Assembly: GCA_029964075.1 (NCBI GenBank)
Contig: CM057142.1
Coordinates: 5,161,770-5,225,769 of the forward strand
Direction of reading: 5' to 3'
From: Patiria pectinifera
Lineage: Eukaryota > Echinodermata > Asteroidea > Valvatida > Asterinidae
DNA: 64,000 nucleotides
Shown here: piece after piece, positions 55,776 through 63,990 of the stretch
Layout of the letters: each line of letters starts with the position of its first letter
How positions within the stretch are numbered: position 1 is the stretch's first letter
Translations under genes and position numbers: made by a program
Notes under the pieces: generated by a model
What the model saw: only the letters and a program-made list of their open reading frames with translations
Database searches by the model: none
What the model was told of the DNA's origin: nothing

Positions 55776-56350
55776 AGGGCCATGCGATGGATTTCTTTTA
55801 ATGCAATCTTTGAAATGTCCCTTTGTGTTCTATTTATTTGTATCACTAATCTTCATATTGCCAATTGAAGGGCAATTTTGGTACATTTTTGGTTTTCATG
55901 CTAATGCAAATTTCCATATTCATGAGTAAATCTGTGATGTCATTTAAATTCGGATTCAATCACAAGTTTATTATCCACTCTAAAGAGCACAGAAATTCAT
56001 CTTCCATTGGCATTTCTAAACAATAACATATTACATAACCACTGAACTAAACAATGCACAATGCAATATACACACATATGTGTACATACAATCACTATCA
56101 GATACACATCACTTTTACTCTTAAAAAAAAACTTTTTTCAAGGCAGAAATTTCAGTTTCACATCTGAAGAAAAATCTGAGAAAACTTTTTTTTACTTTTT
56201 TTCAGAATTTTGGGTTTGCAATTTGAAAAGAAAAACCCTAATCTGGAGAGTGTGTTCCTAAAGTAACATCACAAAAACTGCGCCCTCAGTTGTCGGGAAA
56301 AACATGAAACATCTTAAATGTCAAAAGTGCACTTTGCACATTTTTGGCCC
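55776..56350 (+). repeat. Dispersed repeat with octamer ATGCAAAT
   Basis: Second copy of the 10240-10690 family; octamer at 55904-55911 within ATGCTAATGCAAATTTCC. It ends just upstream of the first recognised bHLH-HMG exon. Confidence 0.75.
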
Positions 56351-56446
56351 AAAAGAGATGTCTCATACTTTGTATACATTCCAGACGAATGGATTTTGCT
56401 GCAAATATGTTCCAGTGTAATATTCACTTTGACTTTCTCAATTTAG

Positions 56447-56712
56447 CGGACCAAACCGAATGTAAGCAGCAGAAACACGGCCGTCCCAATGCTAGCAGTG
56501 AAGAGGAACTCAAGAACTGACAGACGGAAGCGAGTAACGATAGTGGTGAAGCCGCCCTTTACTCTGCCGAAGAAGCAACAGAGGTATACTCGTTCCGGGA
56601 AAGAAGTGAGACGATTTGACCAGGATGAATGTAGGTCACACAGAGCCGAGGCAACAGGCTCCAAGATGGGTAGTTTGGAAGAGAAAAGAGAAGTACACAG
56701 GGTACATGAGAG
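56447..56712 (+). CDS. bHLH-HMG gene, exon carrying first half of basic region
   Basis: 88 codons plus two bases. Acceptor CTCAATTTAG|CGG preceded by a pyrimidine-rich tract; donor GAGAG|GTGGGT. An internal ATG at 56489 is in frame, so it could also be the translation start. Very basic (NSRTDRRKRVTIVVK, KKQQRYTRSGKEVRR) and ending KREVHRVHE; the split codon AG+A supplies the Arg of the E-R pair when joined to the next exon. A large palindromic element starts 42 bp after the donor. Confidence 0.6.
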
Positions 56713-59700
56713 GTGGGTGCCCAGCAAATCAGACTTATACGGAATCCTATTATGGCCAGGTACCTCTTTCTCTTTCAATGCGGTGCGTTTCTCTTTCACG
56801 GTGGTGCATTTCTCTGTCGTGGTAGCTGGCCTCTCTTTCAGAATGTGTGTCCCTCTCTTTCAAGGGGGCAAGTCCATTTTTCAAAGGGGTGTATTTCTCT
56901 CCAAGTGTGATTAACGCGTGGCCGTGACATAATAACTGGTAGCTGCGACATAATAACTTGCGGCTGCAACATATTTATCTTGTGGCCGCAACTTATTTAT
57001 CTCGCTGCCGTGACTTTTTAAACTCGCGACCGTGACTTCACGGCCGCGAGTTAAAAAGTCGCGGCTGCGTGTTAATAATTCGAGGCCACAAGATAAATAA
57101 GTCGCAGCTGCGAGTTAATAAGTTGCGGCTGCGAGATAAGTAAGTTGCGGCTGCAAGTTATTACGTCACGGCTACCAATTATTATGTCGTGGCTACAAGT
57201 TAATCACACTTGGAGAGAAAGACACCCCTGTGAAAAATGGATGTGCCCCCTTAAAAGAGAGGGCCACACGTTCTGAAAGAGAGGCTAGCTACCATGAAAG
57301 AGAAATGCACCGCAGTGAAAGAGAAACGCACCACTGTGAAAGAGAAAAGTGCCTGGCCCTAGCACGCTTTCTGCAGTTTTGTATTCCCACTGCACATGCG
57401 CACAACAGAACATTTTTTTTAAACTCAGAAGATATTTTTTATTTTATAACTGTCAAGGGCTTTAACCTGCTAAAAGGATAGAAACAATGAACAGCTGTCG
57501 ACAAAAAGTTACTGTCAACAAAAAGTGGCACCTGACAATAAAACGCCGCAACTTTATGATGAAGTAACAACACAGTCGTGTGTGTACAGAGTTTATTTTG
57601 TTTTTCGAATGTTCAAAGCTGCAACTAATTATTCTTAAATTCAATTGATATTCAAATATTCAGGACATTCCTAATCTCCTTGACTCTTGCTAGACGATGA
57701 TGTATAAGATTTGAAAAATACATGTTCAGGTTTATTTGCTGAGCTCTTAAAGCCATAGTCCATCATTTGCAGCTATCCAAAAAGTGACTGACGTAATTTG
57801 TGATGGAAAACATACTTTGTTGAAAGATAGTAAGGGGACTTTATGGCAAGCTGTCATTTTGGAGAAATCAACAGGAAAAAGGCATTTCCAACGGTGCTTC
57901 ATAAGAAGCACCGTAGGAAATTTAAATTAGTTGTTCGTTTTGTTATTTGGCGAAGCACACGCAAGCATTGGCACGACGCACACGCGTGCGCAGTTGTTAT
58001 AATTCATCGGATCAGTGCGCAACATCGCGTAGCTGCAATCGGCTCAGTGATGAACGTGTATCGGACGCTGAATTCAGGCCCAATTCAAACATGCAATTCA
58101 GCAACTTTTGATTTGAAATCAAGATCCTAGAATGGTGTTTTTCTCGTAATATACAGCTGAAGCTGAGCTGAAACTTCATCAGGTTAGTTGTTCAGTACCC
58201 TTCTTTAGATTTTGAGCACTTTCGTTGCTTCAAACAAACAACATGCACAAATTACAAATGATGGACTATACCTTTAAAGTACCCCCAGAAATGTCTGATT
58301 AGAAATATCTGTGATGCTGGAATTGCTATCTGTTTCTTTGGTTTAGACAGCGCCATCGGAGCCTGAATGAAGCCATGAAGGAACTGGTCAAGATTCTACC
58401 CCCCGGCAATCCTTTCAGAAGTGTGACAAAGGTATGTCAACTTTCATGTGCAAAAACACAATTCCAACAAGAAATTTGAATAAAAATAACTTTTTCAAAA
58501 GTGAACAAAGAAATTGATTGGAGCAGGGTTTGAACCTGCATGGGACCTCTGGAGTGCCGTTCCGGTGCTCTACCAACTGAGCTATCCAGCCCTATGTTGG
58601 CAGGTCCCTAGTTTGTTAGTGTCCTTGTTCAAGGGGCAATAGAAGTATCGTCTCCGAGTGATCCTGATTATTTTGGGGGGGGGGGGGTTGGAGCCTTGTT
58701 GCTAGCATCGTGACTTTGGGTGTGATCTCTGGGCACATGGCATATACGGGTTTATGGCTTCTGACTAGCACCCCTTAAACCCTTAAGGACATTGACAAAT
58801 TGGGGAACCGCCAACATGGGGCTGGATTGCTCAGCTGGCGGAGCACTGACAATCTGGAGGTCGCAGCTTCAAGCCAACATTTTAGGAATGTATATGCGCA
58901 TGCTAACAGCTTCCCTCGCATCCGCATCACGGGGAGTAAAATTCAGGCTTGAAAACTTGATCACACTGGAAGTTCATTAAACTTCTTGAACTGCTTTATC
59001 CTGGCTAGTTACTCCAGATGCATTAGGGTTTGACTATTACGTTCGGCATGAGCAACTGCCGTACTGAAGATGAGCTATTGCTGCACTCATTCAATTGACC
59101 TATCACGGAAGAATCGCGGTTGAATTGCGTTAACGCAGCTTGTGAAATTTTGTCCAATTACATGATGATATACAAATGGACACTGAATGCGCAACCTCTG
59201 AGACAAAACTTAGCGTAAAAATTCCATAGTGTTGTCTAAGGGGCGTGGCCAACTCGCAAACGGCGATAGGTCAATTAAGTTCGGCGCGGCAGTGGCATGG
59301 CGTCTAGAATGGGCCTAATTTTGTTCTAGCCAAAGCCTTTGTTCCTTACTTATGCAGTTATCAGTAGTCTTACAAAATTTGATCTAGTTCAGTTTTTTTT
59401 TAACCTTGTGATCACTTCTTAGATCTTTGCATCTTCTTTCTGTACAGTACAATGTTCTCAGGACGGCAAACGACTACATTGATTTTCTACAACATAAAAT
59501 AACTCAACTGTGTCTGGAACATAGCATTGAACAAAATACCCAGGACGGTAGGATCAGTTTCAACATACCCTTAAACACTGTGGTCGGTAGGTACTCGTAT
59601 TACAAATCATACATCATTTATGAGCCAAACAGGCCTCATGCATTGGTTCTTGGTCACGCTTTTTGCACTTCTTTTGCTCCTTAACCACTTCGCGCTGGGA

Positions 59701-62700
59701 TTATTTTTGCCGAAGTTGGCAACATTTTCCAGCCAACTTCTTATGTACAACCAAACGCCACAAATACTGATTCGCAAGAGTCATTTGAACAGTATTTGTT
59801 CGATTTTTCTTGCTGAAACCTCGCATGTTTCAATACTCCGAGTTGTGCACTGGAGTGTAAATTGTACAACAATAGGCCGTGCACAACGGCAAATTCAAGA
59901 TCAACACATGGTCTGCCTTCACAGACTTCATGGACTTAGTGTGTGTGTGTGTGTACAAAAGGCACAAGGTATATTAGCGTGTTCAGACGTCACCCAGAGG
60001 CGAGTCGTAGCATTCGTGACGTCTTAACCCTTCAGCTGCATTATAGTACGTGTTATCATGTCCTCCGACCCAAACTGGTTAAAGGGTCAATAAAATGAAT
60101 TTTACACTGGAGCATAGCAAATATCCATTCCTCTGAATGTATGAAAAACTAAGAGTACATCCCTTTTTGGTAAAAAATCTTTTTCAAGTGCACTTATTTA
60201 AACCTTTAAAACGTTTCATGCATTTCCCAACAACTGAGGGTGCTGTTGATATGATGTCACTTTAGGCACCTACTCTTCGGATTAATTAGGCTTTTTCTCT
60301 TCAAGTTTGTGAACCCAAACTTGTGCGTATTGAACACATTTGTGTGTAAAGTTTTCTCAATGTCTTACTGTCGAACAACAACGAATCACTACAAGCAGAC
60401 AAGTAACCACAGCAAGCCCACAAAATTTTGGTGACTTTTTATGCTGAAGAAGCTATGTGATACTGAAGTTTCTGCCTTGAATGACATCACGGTTTTGCTC
60501 TTGAATGTGGAAATTTGTATTAGCATAAAAACCAAAGCGGTGCCAAAAACGCTCTTAAAATGGCAATATGAAGATTAAAAATAAGTTAAGTGGGACACAA
60601 GGGTACATTTCAAGGATTGCATTAAAACAAATTCCATTACATATAGGCCCCTTAATGTGATTCATGTCCAGAGTATTTCAAAGTGGATCTGTTTTCACGA
60701 CTCCTTTTAGGCGGAGAACGACTGGAAATTCCTGCTACCACTCCGGTCAGCCCCAAAATGCTGCAGACTGTCCACAAGGCAGCCAAAGACCTGTCCACAG
60801 ATCTGATAGCTAGGAGAGGACCAACTGAATCTGACGGTAGGACTCCCCCAAGGAGGTTCTCTCGATCCAGACTCACCAAGAAGTCTCCTCAGGCGACGGC
60901 GAAGACCAGCAGTACCGTGACTCTTAGCACAAACTCTGGAGCTGTGTATAAGGGGATACCGCAGATGGCTTTTGGTCAACCCTCCCGTCCTCCAGAAAGG
61001 CTGATGACTTGCACTACCCCGACGGACTCCGATGACAGTGAGTTGGTTGTTGATGAAGCCCCTCCTCAGCCAGCGAGACGGACAGGACCAACTCCAACAG
61101 ATCCTGGTCAAGGTGACTTGGTTGTGGACGAAGCTGCTCCTCTAATAGGATCAGATGCGTCAGCAGCAGTTGCCATTCAACCTACAGAGGTCCCAGAGCC
61201 AATGCAGGCAGGTGCTAATTGCTCAGATAAGCACAGAGATCCCAAGAAAAACAGCCGGCCGAGAAAGGTGGGATCGAGTCTCAGTTCTGCTTCCATTGAC
61301 GGGAAGGAACGAGTAAGGCTGTCGGATCATTACATTCACGCTGATGCCTCCCCTCGTGGGGAATATGCCCTCCTACCCGCGACACCGCAACCTCTCGAGG
61401 AGTGCCATCCAAGCGTTACTGTAGGTACTGCACCGATCCAATCCTGCACTTTACCGTACCAACTTCACTCGGAGCACTCTTACTCAGCCAAGTTCCTGCC
61501 GGCGTTCACTGCATGCGGCGTCTCCGATGACAACAAATCACTGAATATCCCAGTTGCCATTGCTTTTCCTAGTTCCCAGGAATCTTCCCAGGTACTGCCG
61601 TCTGCAGCCTCAGAACCTGAGATTGTGATCGCCAGCGAGAGCAAGGTCAGAAGCTCCACTGACGTCATCCCTTGCATCTTGAGCTCTTCTCTGTACCTAC
61701 AGCACCCAGTCTCGTTTCCTATCAACATGGTATCTTGTGAGTCTACTATTATTCCGACTACACATGCGCATCGTTCAGTGTCCAAAACAACCCGACCAGT
61801 TCCAACCACCGCGACTCCCTCGGCCTGCAAGAGCAGGACTCGTTACGTCCCCATCCAGCCCGCTACCGGCACCTCTAATATTGATGCAGTGGCTAACACA
61901 TTGCTGCACTTGTATGGACAGTCTTCTGTAGTGAAGGTTAGTGTGAATATATCTCCACTATTATTTACTGCTTGCCTATTCAGTAATAGTTTCTGCAATA
62001 GAAATGTCACATACTCGACCATCAGGGCCATGCTATTGAAGAAATGAAGAAATGGGAATAAGTTGATTACAAAGTAACTTAAATTTGCATTAAAAATTTG
62101 CATTTCACCGAACTTAGTTAGTCCACATTTTGTTTGCAATTGGTAACATACCCGTGAATGGGCATATAAGCCAGCTAGTCGGGTACCCTGACCTGACAAT
62201 TCCCTGATGTCTATAAATTGTCCCGTTTTGTCTGAAGCATAGGGTCAGGGAACAAGGACAGCATTTGAACAGGTCAGTGGAGCGATATAAAGCAAAAGCT
62301 CCAAATCCATCCATTTCTGAAAATTAGAAAACGCAAATGTTGTATATTTACTTTAAGCTTCATTTTTAGTATGTAACAAATAAGCTGCCAAATGCAGTTG
62401 AAAAACAAAAAGTCTTTTTCAATCAGTCTTAGGACCATTAACCAGGCTCCTATGCAAACATGCATGCTGAGGCATGCTAGTTACTTGGGTCAAAATCAGT
62501 CAAGTGACCCGTTGGTGTGTTAAAAGTATAGCAGGGGAATTGGAAGGAAACTTTGACTGTTTGTGACCTTTTAAACAGCAGAGGGTTAACGGTTTTTCAT
62601 TGTTACTTGCAGAGTTGTTGTAAGGTTCTCTTAGGTCAATCACACGTCATTTTTAACCCTAACAGAACTCAACCCATCAAACTCCAACAGCATGATTTGT

Positions 62701-63377
62701 TGGAATCTGTAGGGATGGGTACAGTACCCCTAAACTGACAGTCTTTTACATTGGGTTGGCACACCTCCAGAAACTAAGTCAGAAATATGTGTGTGCAGTT
62801 TCCCATATGGTGTTGGAATTTGCCAGGATGGGTATGGTTCGTAAATCATGCTAGGGAGTCAGTTAGGGTTAAAGTAAATATGAAATGTGACAGAGACACT
62901 CCTTGTTTTTCTTCATCCCTTGTGTCTGGTGACCTTACTTGCGATTGGACTTGTGACCTGCCTTGTAATTTGGAAAGTGTTTAAAAGTTGTGATTTCACT
63001 TCTGATTGTCTTGTGATGGACTTATACAATGCTGATTTATTCCGGCAAAGGCCACAAAATACAAGGCAAAAAGTTTAAGCTCCGTACAAAAGCCCGGAGT
63101 GCGTGAAATCCCAGTTTGGGCCGTCAGTTTTATTCACCAATTATTTTGGTGTCCAGAACAAGCAGCCCACAGTCACTGACCTCAGCGCCCAGAAGTTGGT
63201 GGTCGACCCACATTTTCTGAAGTTGGAGGACTCGGACAGCCCTATGGAGTTCGCGTGTGATAGTGATCAGCAGCACGCTGTTTTGACGCCAGCGGCGGGA
63301 TCAGGTTACTCAATGCGTCGCTCATGGATTAACGGGTTCCAGCTTTTCACCAAAGTGAACCATCCACACTTTAGAGA
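56447..63377 (+). CDS. bHLH + HMG-box transcription factor, MEIOSIN/BHMG1-like (5 exons, both ends open)
   Basis: Five exons (56447-56712, 58347-58431, 59448-59586, 60711-61936, 63157-63377) have GT-AG ends and mutually compatible phases, giving at least 645 aa with no stop. Order of domains: a basic N-terminal part; a bHLH at about residues 82-135 (basic region VHERQRHRSLN, helix 1 EAMKELVKIL, loop PPGNPFRSVTK, helix 2 LRTANDYIDFLQHKI); a 400-residue Ser/Thr/Pro-rich, probably disordered middle; then the first part of an HMG box (RRSWINGFQLFTKVNHPHFR) cut by an intron at the right edge. The basic region keeps the E-R-x-R pattern that contacts E-boxes. bHLH plus HMG in one chain is known to me only from MEIOSIN (BHMG1), the partner of STRA8 that turns on meiotic genes in vertebrates. 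Orthology is inferred from architecture, not alignment. The first and last exons are missing. Confidence 0.65.
56754..57358. mobile_element. 605-bp near-perfect palindrome of layered short repeats
   Basis: Ends GGCCAGGTACC... and ...GTGCCTGGCC. Outer arms are made of TCTCTTTCA / TGAAAGAGA words, inner arms of about 20-bp units such as GCGGCTGCGAGTTAATAAGT and its complements; the centre is near 57055 (ACTTCACGGCCGCGAG). It begins 42 bp after the bHLH-HMG donor at 56712. Confidence 0.85.
57748..58277. mobile_element. MITE with TTAAAGCCATAGTCCATCAT ends
   Basis: Left TTAAAGCCATAGTCCATCAT, right ATGATGGACTATACCTTTAA. A G+C-richer insert at 57870-58130 (AAGCACACGCAAGCATTGGC) interrupts an A/T-rich frame. 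Parts resemble 4570-4720 and 21765-21910. Ends 70 bp before the helix-1 exon. Confidence 0.7.
58347..58431 (+). CDS. bHLH-HMG gene, exon with helix 1 and loop
   Basis: One base plus 28 codons; acceptor GGTTTAG|A, donor AAG|GTATGT. Encodes QRHRSLNEAMKELVKILPPG and NPFRSVTK, a textbook bHLH first helix and loop. Using the first AG keeps frame with the preceding exon; a second AG four bases on would not. Confidence 0.75.
58522..58645 (-). mobile_element. tRNA-derived SINE, reverse
   Basis: Minus strand: GGCTGGATAGCTCAGTTGGT (good A box), then GCAGGTTCAAACCCTGC (B box). The acceptor stem is not closed and flanking SINE body sequence is present, so it is not called a tRNA gene. Confidence 0.6.
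58690..58880 (+). mobile_element. tRNA-derived SINE, forward
   Basis: Body CGTGACTTTGGGTGTGATCT and TGACAAATTGGGGAACCGCC followed by the head GGCTGGATTGCTCAGCTGGC and GCAGCTTCAAGCC. Head-to-head with the previous SINE; both in the intron between helix-1 and helix-2 exons. Confidence 0.6.
59095..59274. mobile_element. 180-bp MITE, TTGACCTAT...ATAGGTCAA
   Basis: Third copy of the 1432-1611 / 47221-47396 family with intact ends; lies 173 bp before the helix-2 exon. Confidence 0.85.
59448..59586 (+). CDS. bHLH-HMG gene, exon with helix 2
   Basis: 46 codons plus one base; acceptor TGTACAG|T, donor GTCG|GTAGGT. Encodes YNVLRTANDYIDFLQHKITQ, the second bHLH helix, then LCLEHSIEQNTQDG. An alternative donor at 59547/59548 (GACG|GTAGGA) gives the same phase and a 13-codon shorter exon. 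Confidence 0.72.
60082..60660 (-). repeat. Dispersed octamer-repeat family, reverse copy
   Basis: Reverse of 55776-56350: AACTGAGGGTGCTGTTGATA, GGAAATTTGTATTAGCATAA and AAGGATTGCATTAAAACAAA. The octamer is mutated to ATACAAAT. It ends about 50 bp before the large bHLH-HMG exon. Confidence 0.7.
60711..61936 (+). CDS. bHLH-HMG gene, large Ser/Thr/Pro-rich exon
   Basis: 1226 nt, two bases completing a Gly codon plus 408 codons; acceptor CTTTTAG|GC, donor AAG|GTTAGT. The open frame runs on into the intron to 62047. Composition is Ser/Thr/Pro/Ala-rich with basic patches (RRFSRSRLTKK, DPKKNSRPRK). It holds a duplicated acidic motif: SELVVDEAPP and GDLVVDEAAP about 30 residues apart, each preceded by a PTD sequence. 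No known domain seen; likely a disordered regulatory segment. An ATG at 60683 lies in the intron and is not the start. Confidence 0.72.
62100..62354. mobile_element. Truncated AGGGAA/TTCCCT-family MITE
   Basis: Only the right half is left: AGTCCACATTTTGTTTGCAA, the CCCTGACC...GGTCAGGGAAC stem-loop at 62189-62252, and GCAAATGTTGTATATTTACT. Confidence 0.6.
62657..62868. mobile_element. 212-bp TTAA-flanked MITE, intact CCCTAAC/GTTAGGG ends
   Basis: TTAA at 62653-62656 and 62869-62872, CCCTAACAGAACTCAACCCA start, CAGTTAGGG end. Body almost identical to 32124-32341. Confidence 0.9.
63157..63377 (+). CDS. bHLH-HMG gene, exon with start of HMG box
   Basis: 73 codons plus two bases; acceptor GGTGTCCAG|A, donor AGAGA|GTAAGT. 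An acidic stretch (LKLEDSDSPMEFACDSD) precedes RRSWINGFQLFTKVNHPHFR, which fits helix 1 of an HMG box (compare the family pattern R-P-M-N-A-F-x-L-F). The strong donor sits inside the box; without splicing the frame would stop two codons later. The rest of the box must lie beyond the window. Confidence 0.65.
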
Positions 63378-63469
63378 GTAAGTGTTTATAATTGACTGAT
63401 TCACTAGGCCTCGTCCACTGCACAAGAGGGCAGCTACACGTGCCCCTTTCCAATAAGCCTCTTTACTGA

Positions 63470-63572
63470 TGATGTCACACTTTGTGGGCTTTCTTATGGG
63501 AGCCTGGTGGGAATCATGGTTTTGTAGCCCCATAGAAAAACGCATTAGTAAACGAAGTGTGATATCATCAGT
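63470..63572. mobile_element. Palindromic MITE (TGATGTCACACTTTGT family)
   Basis: TGATGATGTCACACTTTGTG mirrors CGAAGTGTGATATCATCAGT; middle arms TTATGGGAGCC / CCCCATAGAAAAA. Third copy of the 8938/15441 family, just downstream of the HMG exon. Confidence 0.7.
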
Positions 63573-63639
63573 ACAGCGGCTGATACCGCGCTGCATGTTC
63601 CAGACACTGGTGTCCCATATACGCGTGCACTGGGAGGTG

Positions 63640-63990
63640 TGCATTGGCACCGGGTACTCGGGTACCACCCCTGATGTCAGGAACCGGTTCCAGATTATGA
63701 GATCGGGTACCCGTAACCAACTTTACTAAGTAATCTCTCAGACGAAGACCTTTTTTGAATGCCATTTAAGGGAAAGTTTTCAAAATGAAAACCAGGCTAC
63801 ATGGAAAACCAAAACAGCTAGACGCTGGCATTTTAACGCGCAACAGATGTTGCTCGTGAAAGTTGCAGTTTACACTGTAACGCTATATATGAGCCTACAG
63901 ACAGCTTCCGGTATTTGAACTTGGAGTTAGGTTTCTGTAACGGGCACTCGGGTACCCGTGTTTTACTTAAATAGGGTACCTCGGACCAAC
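63640..63990 (+). mobile_element. GGTACCCG-family dispersed element
   Basis: GGCACCGGGTACTCGGGTAC start, GGAACCGGTTCCAGATTATG, GTACCCGTAACCAACTTTAC, GAAAGTTGCAGTTTACACTG; ends GGCACTCGGGTACCCGTG...GGGTACC close to the window edge. Confidence 0.75.

Larger units (their letters stand above)
51045..56446. other. Spacer between divergent SPTLC2/3 and bHLH-HMG genes
   Basis: At most 5.4 kb separates the SPTLC2/3 start codon (minus) from the first recognised bHLH-HMG exon (plus). The promoter and 5' exon(s) of both genes should lie here; the acceptor at 56446 implies at least one upstream exon. I saw no convincing additional coding exon. 51350-51660 is somewhat richer in CpG than its surroundings and is the best promoter candidate by position. 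From 52.3 kb the spacer is mostly repeats (3' TTAA-flanked MITE at 53.4 kb, 54.4 kb palindrome, 54.9 kb TA-flanked element, 55.8 kb dispersed repeat). Confidence 0.5.

Noticed and set aside
56443-56799. Minus-strand 118-codon open frame
   Set aside because: Antisense of the bHLH-HMG exon at 56447-56712; no family match and no splice support.
59427-59684. Independent 85-codon gene at the helix-2 exon
   Set aside because: The ATG lies in the intron; only 59448-59586 continues the bHLH in phase with its neighbours.
60683-62047. A 454-codon single-exon gene starting at the ATG at 60683
   Set aside because: A strong acceptor at 60710 and matching phase with the helix-2 exon show that the first 28 bp are intron; the frame beyond 61936 is also intron read-through.
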